From the NCBI GenBank assembly GCA_015501055.1, contig JADNYV010000002.1, forward strand, positions 496,001-560,000: 64,000 nucleotides of DNA. Direction: 5' to 3'. Below are positions 22,601-34,501 of the stretch, piece by piece. The DNA is from Mucidula mucida. Lineage: Eukaryota > Basidiomycota > Agaricomycetes > Agaricales > Physalacriaceae. Position 1 is the stretch's first letter; each line of letters opens with the position of its first letter. The translations under genes were made by a program, and so were the position numbers. The notes below the pieces were generated by a model that did not search any database, was not told where the DNA came from, and worked only from the letters and a program-made list of their open reading frames with translations.

Positions 22601-24179
22601 CGTCTCCGAATTGAACGCTAATAATGTCTCCGCCGAGAATCAGTTGTACTCGAGGATGCATTGGGGCGCCGGAAGAGGATGTCTAAGTTGCGATATTAGC
22701 TTCTCATTCTTCAGGGCCTGTACGAAGCTTACGCTTTGATAGGGAACACTGTGGCATGCTTCCGCATTAAAAGTTCCTAAATGACGAAGGTGAAGGAGTG
22801 CGTAGAAGCGCCTCGTGGCATTGATGGACATGGCATTAGGATCTTCAGAGCCCGCATAAGATACTAATAGGACAAGCATTCCAGCGCTGGAACACTCATT
22901 GATTTCGTCATCACGTCATTTTGAGAATTCAACGTACTTGTTGATGGCAATATCCAGAAATTCCAGATCCAACCGAGCATCGTCTTGCTCGCGCACGTTC
23001 AACTTGCCTCTTAGAATTCGTGCAATCAGTGCCGACAGCTCCTCATCGACAAGAAGATCCTCCCAGCCCTCAGGCTTCAGTTCCCATTTCTGTATCCGAG
23101 TATCCACCAAGGCCCACACATCTTTTCCGCCGTCAGCAGTTGACCTCCCAACGGCTACCGCGTTAACATTCCCTGGCTCTGACACTGTGGAAGCCGATCC
23201 GGGAGCAAATATTGATGTATATATTCGCGTCAAGGATAGCGCAGATGAAGGACGAGCAAAGGCATGTGTTGTGAGCTGTAGTTTTCCACCAAGAGGCACA
23301 AGCATTAAACGGTATAGTGTTCCCGAAGAGGTGGATGCTATGAATGTTTGGGCCTTTCAAGTATGAGCTTTTGAAAAGGACCAGGTGAACAGGAAGCTTA
23401 CGTCGACGCGTAATAAATTGGTGACATATTCATCGGAAGATAGCGTGAGGGAGGAAGACGAGAAATGGTCCCCGCCAGCAAGACCTATGCTGATACTATC
23501 CCATAGTCGTATTTGGCCTGAAGGAGACATAAGGATGAGGCCAGGCTCGCGGGATGTACTGTATGGGATGAGACCGTGTAATGGTGCTGCCATCTGGTCG
23601 TAATCTCGGGGGCAAGAGAAGATGTAGCATGTCGGAATTCCTTTTACAGCCTAAATCACGATGAGCAACGACATGCTCAAAGCAAAATGCGACGTACTTG
23701 AGAATGCTGCCATATAAAACACGTCTCCGCCGACGCCACCAATGCGAAGCCCGTTGATGTGTCTATGCCGCCCGTATATGCGCCACCATAAAAGTCTATT
23801 GAGGTAAGAATATATACGGCCTACTTTGAGGAGAAGACAAACCAGCAGTTTTTAAAACCTGCATAACCTCCACCGGTAAATCCGAATAAAAGGAAACTGC
23901 TAGTTGGTCTGACTTGGCAAAGTAAGTTGAGGTGGGTGGCACAGGCGTTGCTCTATCCGACACGACGGACCCTTCTTCGTCGATGTCCATCGCAGAATAG
24001 ACCGAGGCGCGCATACTTCCCTCGAACGAACGTTCAGACGCGTTCATTGGGGTTCCTAGGCGACTACCTCCCGGGGCCAGATTGCGCGTAGGCGACGTCG
24101 GTATTTGGCGGAGGCGCATCGAGCGCCGCGGCGCAGGAGAGGCAGAGAACGTGGCCATCGTCTTCGTCGTCGAGCTCAA
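19627..24179 (-). CDS. NUP133: Nuclear pore Y-complex nucleoporin Nup133
   Basis: Nup133 caps the Y-shaped scaffold of the nuclear pore. The start MSSTTKTMATFSASPAPRRS is a disordered Ser/Arg/Pro lead. The N-terminal half reads as a beta-propeller (segments LYGSIPQVY-type strands, RIYTSIFAPGSASTVSEP, ALVDTRIQKWELKPEGWEDL), and LIARILRGKLNVREQDDARL starts the helical stack that continues to the C terminus. The last exons (LEDAVDVLSLKDNEETPEAF, WRRVYLHDEYVLKS) fit the Nup133 C-terminal helical domain that contacts Nup84/Nup107. About ten short introns are present. No enzymatic motif is expected. Assignment rests on the propeller-plus-helix layout and the conserved junction; the related Nup155 family is the alternative. 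The stop is at 19627-19629; SQT1 starts divergently 182 bp from the ATG. Confidence 0.82.
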
Positions 24180-24361
24180 GTTGTTTGCTGTTGTGTAAAG
24201 TGTTTTCGTCCTAATCTAATCTTATCGCAGCTATCAACTTTTTACAGTTTTTCATCAGCTCAGTCACCGGTTGAGTCAGCTCTTCAGTCGGAGACGAGGG
24301 CGGCTTTATAATTGCCTTGACACTATAAAGGCTCTCTCTTGATTATACACTACAATCCGTA
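24180..24361. promoter_or_regulatory. Divergent promoter, NUP133 / SQT1
   Basis: This 182 bp separates two divergent housekeeping genes. A pyrimidine-rich run and TATA-like AT-rich segments are visible near 24225-24350, but I cannot assign a specific factor. Confidence 0.4.
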
Positions 24362-25807
24362 ATGGCTTCTACACATCACGACGACGACGAGGATACCAAC
24401 GAGGAGCAGTACATCACCGCCGACGATGTGCTAGCTGAAGTGCCCGACGACGGGGACCAGCCAATGGATGAGGATGACGACGAGCTCACAGACATGGTCG
24501 GCGATCTCCCTGCACAAGCGTCGGGCTCGGGTGAAGACAACTCTGTCCAAGCTTTCCCAAATCACCAAGCCTCCGTCTTTGCTGTTGCGGTCCATCCCAC
24601 CGAAGGTCTTGCCGCATCCGGAGGAGAGGACGACTTAGGATACATCTGGGACATTACAGACGGGGAGGTTATTGTCAAATTGACTGGCCACACAGACAGT
24701 GTCACTAGTACGGCCTGGAGTAATGACGGTCAACTCATTGCGACCGGTGGCATGGATGGCAAGATTAGAATATGGCGACGAGTCGGAACTGAAAACTATC
24801 GGACTTGGGAGTTCTTGACCGAGTTACAAGGACCCGATGAAGTGATGGTATGCCCTTCGTCTATTATCGATTCCTTTTCACCAACGCTTTTATAGTTCTT
24901 GCGTTGGCATCCAAAAGGCAATGTTCTACTTGCTGGATCAAATGACACAACACTTTGGCTATGGCAATGTCAGAGCTATTCATCTATTGCCTGACCATGC
25001 ACTAAGTAATCGATAGTACCTTCGGGTGCGACCATGCAAGTGTTCGCAGGTCATACCGGTGCTGTCCAGTGTGGTGAATTTACACCAGACGGCATGTCAA
25101 TTTCTCTTTGAACATTGTCGTTACTGACGATTTCTCAGGTAAAAGGATCATTTCTGCTTGTGCAGATGGCACATTAATTTACTGGGATCCGCGATCTCCA
25201 AACCCCATTTTCAAACTTGTCGGCACTGATGCCCGCTTCAGTTTGGATGGGATCACTGCACTTGGCGTTAACGGCGCATCTACACTAGCCGTTGTTGGCG
25301 GCGCAGCTGGTGGCGTTCGCGTTGTTAGCCTCAGTAAAGGAGAAGTCGTTAATGCCTTGGGAGGTCACACGGAAGGAGAGAGTATCGAAGCTGTTCAATT
25401 CTTAGAGTTCACTGGCACCAGTTCTGGTCCTGGTATCGTCGCGACAGGTGCGACCGATGGCAAGATATGTATCTGGGATCTAGCAACCATGCGTCTGCGG
25501 ACTACACTTGAACATGAGGTCGGTAACTTCCTTCATTGAAAAACTTGCGCGGGTTTAACCAGTTTGGCAGGATGCCATAACCACACTTCTAGCCGTTCCG
25601 CCACCAAAAGGGCATCTATTGGTATCTGCGTCTGCCGACAAGAGTTTAAAAACATGGGATGCGCGAGCTGGCACTCTAATTCGTCAGCACAAAGGACATC
25701 AAGGACCCGTTCTCGGTGCATCGCTTGGACTGGGGGGTTCTGTGATTGTTAGCGCCGGTGATGATGGTGTGTGTTTGGTGTACACGACTGAGCAAGTAGA
25801 AGAGTAG
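24362..25807 (+). CDS. SQT1: WD40 ribosome assembly protein Sqt1 (AAMP family)
   Basis: In yeast Sqt1 is the dedicated chaperone that shields the basic N terminus of uL16 (Rpl10) before it joins the 60S subunit. The protein opens with a strongly acidic stretch (DDDEDTNEEQYITADDVLAE, then MDEDDDELTDMVGDLP), followed by an eight-bladed WD40 propeller. Repeats seen in order include HQASVFAVAVHPTEGLAASG, HTDSVTSTAWSNDGQLIATG, LRWHPKGNVLLAGSNDTTLW, GHTGAVQCGEFTPDG, GKRIISACADGTLIYWDPRS and GHQGPVLGASLGLGGSVIVS. About five short introns lie between blades; the stop is TAG at 25805-25807. The acidic lead and propeller order match fungal Sqt1 and animal AAMP. It is divergent from NUP133 and convergent with the SAP-domain gene. 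Confidence 0.9.
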
Positions 25808-25878
25808 AAAATTATACCGCCGCGGATGCGCTTTCGATCGCGTTTATAAGATTTCAAAAGTGGTGGATTGTGCAGAGC

Positions 25879-26622
25879 CTATTTACCAGTGACAGTAGTC
25901 TTGAACGCAGCGTACGCCTGCGAAACAGCGGATGAGACTTGCTTGGGATATGGCAAGCCCAAACTCTCCGCTGCATCGTCCCAAAAGCCGCCTTGGCCTA
26001 CGACCAGCGGGGTTGTAGATGCAGATGCAGATGAAGTGGAGTCCTCAAAGGGTGCTTCAGTGTCAATAGCAGTTGTTGCGGGACCGCCACCATGATGTGT
26101 TTCTGCACCGGCGACGACGAGGATTTTGGGTATGGGAATTTCTTCCTGGATGGCAGAAGGAGATGCCCAAAAGTCGGGTACAAAAGGCTGAAACAAAGAT
26201 GAGAACGGAGCTAGGATCAAAGGAGTATTAGCTCACAATCTGGATGGTAGGCTGGACATCTGGCATGGAGTCGTCCGGAATCTTTACGTCCATAAATCCC
26301 TCTGGCACGGGTGCGTGAAACTCGTGGGTTGGGGAATACCGGGAGCATCTCCTATGACGTGACCGGACGCGCTAGATGAGATGCCCTTTTCGTGCTCTTG
26401 GAGGCGACGAACGAGGGCAGTTTTATTGCCTGACCTGTCGAACGCGTTTAATAGGAAAAGATGGGGATTCAGTTGACCAACTGACGGAGATAGGCCGCGA
26501 GCTCGGGCTTCCTTTTTGAGGTCGTTTATAGTATGCTGGTCCCAGGTCCTAGAGAGGACTGCTGGGGAGACAAAGGACCGACGCTGAGCTTGACGAATAA
26601 CCGCCTTGCTTGCGGACAACAT
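25879..26622 (-). CDS. Mitochondrial SAP-domain protein (Aim34-like)
   Basis: The chosen start (26622) gives MLSASKAVIRQAQRRSFVSP, a basic amphipathic leader typical of mitochondrial import. Next comes a SAP motif, TINDLKKEARARGLSPSVGQ joined over a short intron to SGNKTALVRRLQEHE, the helix-extension-helix that binds nucleic acid in other proteins. The remainder is Ser/Ala/Thr-rich and unrecognised, ending YPKQVSSAVSQAYAAFKTTV. Yeast Aim34 has the same plan (mitochondrial leader plus SAP), its function being unknown; this is an inference from architecture only. The frame is open further upstream, but no leader-like sequence is found there. It diverges from the next gene with 281 bp between starts. 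Confidence 0.7.
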
Positions 26623-26903
26623 GCTGGCAGGAAGGATGCGGGTAGGCACGTGATGGTCAACTCTTTGACTGGAACGACCAAGTACCCTGCAGCGATATCG
26701 GACTGGTTTCAGATCGCGGCCGATTTGAACTGATTGTTTATCAGTGTGGACATCTCTGCCTCGTGTTGCCCCCGTGGCGTCAACTCGGAACAAGGCTGTT
26801 TTTGCAGAATATGACTCTGGCTTTCAACTAGACATCCACCATGCTTCTATCTCCCGCGTGAGGCGCTTATTCATCCCAATCCTGTCTCCCTCTCACTCCC
26901 GCC

Positions 26904-28655
26904 ATGCTCTCTCTCCACAATAGATCAACAAATGCAAGTTTACCCAATGGCGGCGGCAGCTTGTGGGGAAAAATCAGAGGCGGCGGCAAGAACAAAGAGG
27001 CCGAAGCTCGCGAGAAACAAGCTCTCGCCAGGCAGCGTCTCCTCACCCTCGCCTTTGACGATATGGAGACCGTACGGATGGTGTGTTCAGTCATATCTCC
27101 CCGATCATTATCTAACCGCGCCGCTGCAGCTGCCCAACACGTTTGCAGTACGGCGTTTCTCGAGCTGGCGTCTATCACTGACATGGTCCCTAGGAACTCG
27201 AAGCCGTCGCTCGCGATTGGACCAAACCACCTCCAGATGCAATGTTTGCTCTCCGCGTTCCTGTCGAGTTCGCGTCACTCAATGCCGCCGTCAGTTCTCA
27301 GTTTACTAATTCCTCTCATTGACAACTAACACCCTCCATAGCGCTTTGTTGCGGGCCCATACATCTATGTACCGACTATTCTTCCGTGTCATTTCCAAAT
27401 CTGACCACTCAACAGCTCACTGGAGAGGACTCTTTCCAAATAGCAATCATGGGCGTCCATGGCCTGCGCGTTGAAATAGTCAGCGACGCTCCGCCCCCAC
27501 CAGATGAACCTCCGTACGTTTCCCTTCCCATCGAATCTTCGTCTGCTCATGCTCTATATAGCCCACCACCGTATCTACTCTCATCGATTCAAGTGGTGCT
27601 CGCGCTAACGCCTCTCTTAGACCTCCGCCCGTTTTGGAGATGCCGGCAACCTTCAATCTTGAACTAGTCCCCGGTCAACACGTTGCCCTTGACACCACCG
27701 TCTCCTCCGATGAACTCGACATGGCACGAATGGAAGACGGAACAACTGTTGACGGCATGTTCTGGGGAAAGCTCGACATCGTGCACCAAGGTGATACCCA
27801 CAAGATGGAGTTTACGGGCACGCGACTGCAATCCGAACAGTATAACCCAGAAAGCATATTCGACTCCCGCGTCGTAGCCAAACTCGCTGTGGCCACAAAA
27901 CCCACAACCGCACGGTGCCAATTAAGTCTGCTCACCCCCGACGTCCAATATTGTGACGTCGTCTTAACCTTTTCTCCGCTCTGGAAACTCGGAATAACCT
28001 GGCCTCCCGCCGAGAAACTGGCCGATAACAAAGTCAAATACTTCTTACGCGCCCATCCTGGAGGTGCTATGGAACACTTTGAAAGCGAGATGGTGTCGAC
28101 CGCCTTATATTACGAAGCTATGTGCGTACTACCCATAACTATGACTTCAAGCGTTTCTCAAGACACCATTCCAGACCTGATCCGACAATGTTGGAACCCA
28201 GCGATTATATTGCGCCTCGTAACGGTTTCGCAATGTCTTTCCGCGATTTTATTCCGCACTTGATGAATGTTTTGGATCAACTTGGCATGTCCATGTATGC
28301 GCGGACGAACTTCATCAAGTAAGTGTAGCATCTCTACTTATCGTCACATGTTCAACACCTTTTCAGCAATAATATGGCCGCGTTTTCACAGCACAAGAAC
28401 ATTGCATACCGATTCCTTGCGCCAACCAAGATTGCCGCTGCAATCGACATAGCTGTGACGTCGGATCCTTGCATCTTCCTTCGTCTATTCCTCATCTTCC
28501 GAGGTCTCAACGACGACGATGTTGGCATATTTGCCGGTGCGGGAGAGAAAGAGGCGAACACCGTGAACTGGAGAGAGATTGTTGGCTGGTCGGAGGAGTC
28601 GAAGGATCCGACGATGTTCCGAGTCCTGGAGACGTCGGTCTTGGAGGTGACATGA
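26904..28655 (+). CDS. Unrecognised conserved-type fungal protein
   Basis: I do not recognise this family. The start MLSLHNRSTNASLPNGGGSL leads to a Lys/Glu/Ala-rich helix (AEAREKQALARQRLLTLAFD), then mixed alpha/beta sequence with no membrane segment and no signal peptide: EDSFQIAIMGVHGLRVEIVS, a Pro-rich break, LELVPGQHVALDTTVSSDEL, FSPLWKLGITWPPAEKLADN, and FAMSFRDFIPHLMNVLDQLG. It ends MFRVLETSVLEVT at the TGA (28653-28655). At least five short introns are needed, and the exon joins read well (for example YYEAM to PDPTMLEP), so it is an expressed-looking gene rather than a shadow frame. It may be restricted to Agaricomycetes. A beta-sandwich or PH-like fold is possible from the strand-rich middle, but this is speculation. 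Confidence 0.7.
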
Positions 28656-28964
28656 ACAGTTAGTGTGTATCTTGTTACGTTTGATTTCTTTGGTGTCATC
28701 TCTTACGCTGTTCGTGCTTTCACTTTACTGGCTATACGTTGTCGTCTGCTACATATACGTGCATCTTGTTATTAATAGGTCCTCAGATACCTCTCTCGTT
28801 GTAGCTTTTGGTTCTTTCCATTGTCTCCAGGTCTTATGCCGGATCCGATGCTCTGTATATGCGTAGTAAATTTTGTTGAACTCAGTGCTATGCTTTTTTT
28901 AGCGCTAGATCTTGAATGCCGATTCTTGCATCGGGTATTGTAACATACCTCTGTTCACATTTAG
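28656..28964. other. Gap between unknown gene and kinase-like relic
   Basis: This 309 bp is AT-rich and holds no convincing frame. The N-terminal part expected from the intact kinase-like paralogue (about 38400-38517) is not found here, so the relic appears truncated on this side. Confidence 0.4.
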
Positions 28965-30561
28965 TCTTGCATTGAAACCCAAGCAATCCGGATTCCTGCA
29001 CCTCCGACCAACCTCATACTACGCTTTTTGGACAGCCACTTGGACGATAAGCTCATCCTGAAACGCGTCATTCGAGTGCCCGACCTTGTCTCGAAGCTCT
29101 CTGTGGTGGCCGATGAAAATGTGGCGAAGCTGAATCTCAATGGTATCAACAAGGCGATCGTGGGGCTAGGTTACGGCACATACCGCGATACCACTTCGAT
29201 TGTCAAAGCATCTGACGTTGCATACGAGCAAACAGAAGGAATCAGTTTACCTTGTCTTCAGCTCGCTTCCAGTCTCTTCATGCATCCACAAAAGCCCCTG
29301 CACCAAAGCATCTTCGACTGGTTTCAACTCCCCGCGTTGAATCCAGATTGGGACGAGAAGGAACCTCACGGGTTCGTCGTGCAGGACAATGCCCTTGGGA
29401 TCAGCGATCGCATTCCGGACTTTCCTAGAGCTCTACCACCGGAGATTCTACTAGAACTCGAGACTATGCGTAGGTGCTATCCGTTGCTCAGCCTGGGAGT
29501 CTTCTTTTCTCCTGCCGCCCACGATGTCTTGCAGGACATAGGGTCCTTGGGAGACGCCGAGTCCTTTCCCTGGCAAATGAGCTCGCGGTGCACAGGAAAG
29601 GCAAGATGCTCAGGACTCCCTTTGGGAGCTCCCATAAGGTGCCTGTATATTCAAAGGCGGGAACCATATCTTCGGTGCCCCGTATTTCGGCTGGACACCA
29701 AACTGCTCATTACTTCCAGCGGGTGAGCTCATTCGTGTAGTCTATACCTGCGCTCATGAAAATCCAGGCGTGGGTAAATGCCGTTACCATTGATGCAACG
29801 ACCATCATCTTCGATTGTGGTAGCAAACACTCTATATTTCAGATTTGATGCCTACGTACAGAAGGAATACTTGAGCGTAATTCTCGACGTACGAATTGCG
29901 GAAGGTGCCACTGGCACAGTGTTCATCGGACGCTTAGGTCCGAATACATGTCTTCCAAGAGGAAAGACCGACTTTCCATTTGTTGTCAAAGTGGCAACTC
30001 CTTCTGCAAAACTAGTCAGGCTTCGACGCGAGCACGCTATTTACATGCATCTGCACTCAGCGAAGGTCAATGGAATTCCGCCTGTCTTTGGATATTTTGA
30101 GGACGTAGACCAGGAGGCAGGTGCACTGGTCCTAGCAAACGTTTGTCTGCCTCTTGGTAAGCGCATCAAAATTTCCCAAGGGACACAGAAACTTGAGTTA
30201 TTGTCCGAAATGAGGTGAGGACTCCTCAATCAGCCTTCTTATCTACTAATTATTTACCAGCGATCAGCTTCGTGAAGCGGTGAATGGTATTCACGACGCT
30301 GGTGTACTTCATGGTGATATTAGGTCCTGGAACATACTGCTCGACTCTGATGAGCGTATATGGATCATTGACTTTGATAGTGCCAGTCTCGAAGGCTCCG
30401 AGAGGGCCTATGCCGCTGAATCAGAACGACTGGAGAGATTCATAAAAGGGCAGTACATTGATGGAGATCCCGTGTTGGTTCCACATCGCCGCAGCTCCCA
30501 TTCAGACTCATCGGAAGACCCTTCAGCTTCACAACCTGGGGATGAGAGTTCGCTTGAATGA
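28965..30561 (+). pseudogene. Decayed copy of kinase-like gene, inverted relative to the copy at 36293-38517
   Basis: It aligns along its length with the intact copy. N-terminal domain: RFLDSHLDDKLILKRVIRVP against RFLDNHLDEALVLKRVVLAS. Kinase lobe: EGATGTVFIG, FPFVVKVATPSAKLVRLRRE, LHGDIRSWNILLDSDERIWI and DFDSASLEG. Three kinds of damage are visible: the N terminus is absent; after ESFPWQ about 28 residues are lost and the frame changes, resuming at HRKGKMLRTPFGSSHKVP; and the segment after TTIIFDCG (about 90 residues in the intact copy) is missing. The kinase-like C-terminal third (29850-30561) remains open with one intron. As in the sister copy, the catalytic loop is HGD and the metal loop DFD. 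It could still express a short kinase fragment. Confidence 0.75.
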
Positions 30562-30927
30562 GCGCCATTGCCACCAAATCTGCCGAATGGGTCTGAGGGT
30601 GCTCCATGTTCTTCTCCAATGCCCTTGGGCACAGCTGAGTCAAATACCCAACCACGATGTAGGCCGAGGGTTGATGATTTGCGCAGAAATAGTATGAGGA
30701 GTCTTGGATTGAAATTCATGAAAATGGGAATGAGTGTTATTATTTTGTGCTTATTGCTTCACCTGTACGAGAACGCCTGTCCAGTTACAATATACAACAG
30801 TATTCTTGAATCGCTGCGCGCACTAAGCAAGTGGTGGCAAAACGCGCGGTACCGATCATTCACCTGACGTGACTTATCGCGTCAGTTCACCGTCACTACT
30901 GCTTCTTCACACCCACATCATCTAATA
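30562..30927. other. Gap between kinase-like relic and CMR1
   Basis: This 366 bp should hold the CMR1 promoter. A hydrophobic open frame near 30720-30790 (MGMSVIILCLLLHLYENACP) is part of a frame running on from 30568, but it lacks partners or exon structure, so I do not call it a gene. Confidence 0.4.
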
Positions 30928-33227
30928 ATGGCTAAGCTCTCTCAATAGTGCGTTTCTTCAGCTTTGCTTTGAGACTCTTCGTTCATGTCAATGTTGCAGT
31001 GAAATTGACCGCGAGGCCAACATAGCGCGCAACCGTGCCTTGTTGGAGCAACTAGAACTCAAGCAGGCAGTCGAGGGCTTGGGCTTTTCGAAGCCCAAAG
31101 AACCAAAGGCTTCGAAAGCGCAGCCCGTGCAGCCATCGAAAAAGGCCAAGAAGGAACCCGTGGATGTACCTGTCACTCGACGTCAATCTGCGCGTCTCAG
31201 ACATATACCCGAGCCGAACGAAAGCCCGGGGAGGAAGCGCAAACGAGAGGTAGGTGTCTTACGCCTTCTTTCGGCCCTCTCTACTACCTAGTATCACTTA
31301 GGCTGAAGTTGAAGAGCAACGCGCGAAAGAAGCTGAGGCGCGTATCGAAGCAGAAGAACGCGAACGCATTGCAAAAAAACCGCGTCGCAATGACCTCAGT
31401 CTCGCCATACTCTGTGAAGATGAAGATCCGAAGGACATCTTGGAACTGGAGCAGAGACTAAAGGACGCCCGAGAACAGCCAGATAGTTTGGGAGAGGGCG
31501 ACTCGACATCGCCTGAGAATACCACCGAGACCAGAGCTGCAGCCTCTTTGAAGGGACAACTCAAGGATCTTCGTGTGGTTTCAAGAGCAAAAGTTACACT
31601 AGACCGCGTGTATAGCTCTGCATACCACCCTGATGTTCAGAAAGATCTTATATTCTTTGGAGGTACAACATGCGTTCCCTACTTTCTCTCCTCACGTTCA
31701 ACGTCTCATAGATAAACACGGTCAACTTGGAATCTGGGATGCTCGAGCGCCACGAGAGGAGGTCGAAGATGAAGATGGAGATGTCTCTCAGACATCAACA
31801 AAGGAAGACGGCAAATATTGGCGGTTACAAGTACATTGGCCCGCAACATCGAAGTCTGCAAGTCGCCTTCGCTCTTGATACATTCCTGTGTACTCATACC
31901 ATCGCCCAGTCTATATCTTGTGTCAAGTTCAATCCCGTGAATTATCACACGGTATGTTCTTACCTCAGCGCGAAAATCTTCTGGATTTTACTTTCTTTGA
32001 TAGGTGTATACAAGCGCGTACGACTGCTCTGTTCGGAATCTTTGCTTCACTACTGGTGTTTCCCGGGAGATTTACTCCTCCGAGGACATCCTCCTTTCAA
32101 GTTTTGATTTGACCCCCACAGGACAAGAAATGTGGATATCAGATGCAGCTGGTGGTCTCACCCATCTTGATATGCGGCAGAATAAAACTTCCTCCCGGTG
32201 GTACGGTTTATCTGACGCCAAGATCGGGAGTGTTAGTATCAATCCCGCTCGCCCCAATTTTCTGGTTACAGCAAGCAATAGTCGTGTATTGAGGTATAGA
32301 CTAACATTGCTTGTGATCTGATTGCTAATTCCTCTGTAGAATTTGGGATGTGCGGAATCTCCAGAAGATGGTGTTGGATGTCACCGACAAGCCGGCCTCT
32401 TCCTCAGCCTCCATGATGGAGAAGTGGGCATGGCATACGAAGTTGGATCCACCTCAGACGAACGCTGAGGTAACGCCAATAGAGTTTGATAGGGAGAGTG
32501 TGGGAAAATTCCTTGATACGAAGCAAGGGCATGGTGTCCTCCGGGGTGAATGGCGACACGACAAGTCTGTAAGCTCTGCCTACTGGGATCCTCGAGGGAA
32601 GAGCATTGTCAGCACGAGTTATGATGATGCAATTAGATGTACGTGTGCCGTCTACTCTGTTTGCCTTTTTAATGACACCTTGAATAGTATGGGACATTGA
32701 TGCCTCGTCCTTTAGTAGTGCTGATCCATTTCATTCGTCTCGACCTTTCAGTCGTATTGCACACAACTGTCAAACGGTAAGGTTACTTACGTGTATGTGA
32801 TGGAAGCCTTTCTTACGTCTGTCAGGGCAAATGGCTGACAATATTGCGTGCTCAGTGGTCTCCTAACGCTGACGCTTATCCGCATTTTACGGTATGTCAA
32901 GGTTCTGTGAAGCGTATTACATATTGACTGTCGTAGATCGGTCACATGGACCACCATCTGGATATTCGCTCTGGGAAGGTGAGAGCAAAATTCCAACAGT
33001 ACTTCTTAAGTTTCATGTTCTTTGCAGGGAGAGTTACTCAAACGACTTAGTGATCCTAACAAGTACGCTGTTGTTCATTTTCTTCAACGCAGTTACTCAT
33101 CTTTTGTAGGATATCTGCCGTACAAGCAGTCACTTGTTCGCATCCTAGTATCGTACAACGCGCTGCCAGTGGTAATGCGAGCGGCCGTTGTATACTTTGG
33201 GCTCCTGCAGAAGATTCCTCGGATTAA
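30928..33227 (+). CDS. CMR1: DNA-damage-binding WD40 protein Cmr1 (WDR76 family)
   Basis: Cmr1/WDR76 proteins bind DNA and histones, respond to replication stress and collect at protein-quality foci. The start MAKLSQY is followed across an intron by EIDREANIARNRALLEQLEL and a basic linker (TRRQSARLRHIPEPNESPGR), the usual N-terminal arm. The conserved family block follows: DLRVVSRAKVTLDRVYSSAY and HPDVQKDLIFFG-DKHGQLGIWDAR. WD40 blades continue with SCVKFNPVNYHTVYTSAYDC, GQEMWISDAAGGLTHLDMRQ and WDPRGKSIVSTSYDDAIRLW. The last exon gives ISAVQAVTCSHPSIVQRAAS and ends at TAA (33225-33227). About eight introns are needed. Near 31831-31909 the join is unclear: skipping the segment VHWPATSKSA keeps frame, while keeping it costs one base. 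It converges with CSM3. Confidence 0.87.
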
Positions 33228-33338
33228 ACATGCGAGAAGTAAAGTAGGTCTCATCGCGGACATCTATAGATATAGTCCAAACAATATGACGTTCTGTACA
33301 AGTATAAGTAGCATATATTCAATCGCGCGACTCATCCA

Positions 33339-34456
33339 CTACTCCCAAAACATACTGTCGTCCAAGTCGTCCCACATAGCTTCTTCATCGTCAGGCGGTT
33401 GCGCGGCTTTGCCTTTTGGGTCTGGCGGCGCGGAGACGATAGGATCGTCTGGCAGGTTATCCCAATCTTCCTCAGTCATATCATTGCCTGGATCCCATTC
33501 CTCTTCAAAGGGATTATCATCGCCCTGATCTGCGCCTTGCCGTGACAGCCCTTCCATTTCTGCGTCGTCATCCATAGTGGATACACCAGAAGAAGAAGGT
33601 GGTCGTGTAGGTGCCGCAGGCGATGAAGACGCGTAAAGCGCGACATCTGAGTCGTTTTTATCAGCTGCATCTTCGCTTGGTACAGGGTCTACATCTTCTG
33701 ACGGTGGCTGCTGATCTACATCTTCTGAAGGTGGTGGCTGCTGGTCTTCAGCTTCACCTGAAGGACGTTTATTAAGGCCAAGTTTCTCTTCGCGCCAGTT
33801 CGATAAATGGGACTGGATGATGATGAGCATAAGACGTAGCACTGGCAAGGATAGAAACGCACGTGCATCAGACGCGAACGGGAGAGCTTCTCGACGCGGT
33901 CTACAGTGTCGCGAAATTGGGATTTGGGAAACATGCGTTGTGTCCAGAACTGGTATCGAGAAAGGAGTCTGTCCAAGTCTTGTTCCTACGTGAGGCGTAA
34001 GAACGTGATACATTAAAGAGACACAAGCGTACCTCGTGCCCTTTCCCTTTACTTGAATCCCTTCATGTCTTGTATGAGCGTCGGGAATCCAGTGGGCCCA
34101 ATGAGTGTCATTTCATTAAGAATGACGGGCTTGCGCCGTTCCTTGGTCTTGCTGCCCTCTGGTTCCTTCGTCTTTTTACTCGTAAAGTCTGGTCGTACTG
34201 GCGAGCTACTGGGCAGCACCTCGTGCGGCGTTGACGACACGTAGACGTCTTTTGCATGCGCCTGTTCCGCGAGCCGCTTTTCTCTCTTGAATTTCTCCTG
34301 GGCTGATTCGGCCGTGGGCACGTCGAAGTCGTCGAGCCAAAGTTCTTCATCGTCATCAAAGACCTTGTTTGTGGTCTGTCTGTCCCTTTCGTCGTCGATG
34401 GTAGGCGGCTGCGCGGCTGCGTTCTCGATGCCGTTGTCATCATTGAAGAGGTCCAT
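33339..34456 (-). CDS. CSM3: Replication-fork protection complex subunit Csm3/Swi3 (Tipin)
   Basis: Csm3/Swi3 pairs with Tof1/Swi1 to stabilise paused replication forks and relay the checkpoint. The start MDLFNDDNGIENAAAQPPTI is acidic; FDDDEELWLDDFDVPTA and a basic linker follow. The Swi3 domain is clear: RKPVILNEMTLIGPTGFPTL, IQDMKGFK, then HEEQDLDRLLSRYQFWTQRM, FPKSQFRDTVDRVEKLSRSR. The C-terminal half is disordered and acidic, with a threefold short repeat of the type PPSEDVDQQ and a terminal DDEEAMWDDLDDSMFWE, reminiscent of RPA-binding acidic tails in Tipin proteins. Two introns divide the Swi3 domain. Start codons of CSM3 and TAE1 are 45 bp apart; the 3' end converges on CMR1, another replication-stress protein. 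Confidence 0.93.
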
Positions 34457-34501
34457 TAAGACGCGTTGTTTGGGCTTGTTGTGCTCACGGCCCCTTGAAA
34501 G
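34457..34501. promoter_or_regulatory. Compact divergent promoter, CSM3 / TAE1
   Basis: Forty-five base pairs separate the opposing start codons of CSM3 and TAE1. Confidence 0.55.
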
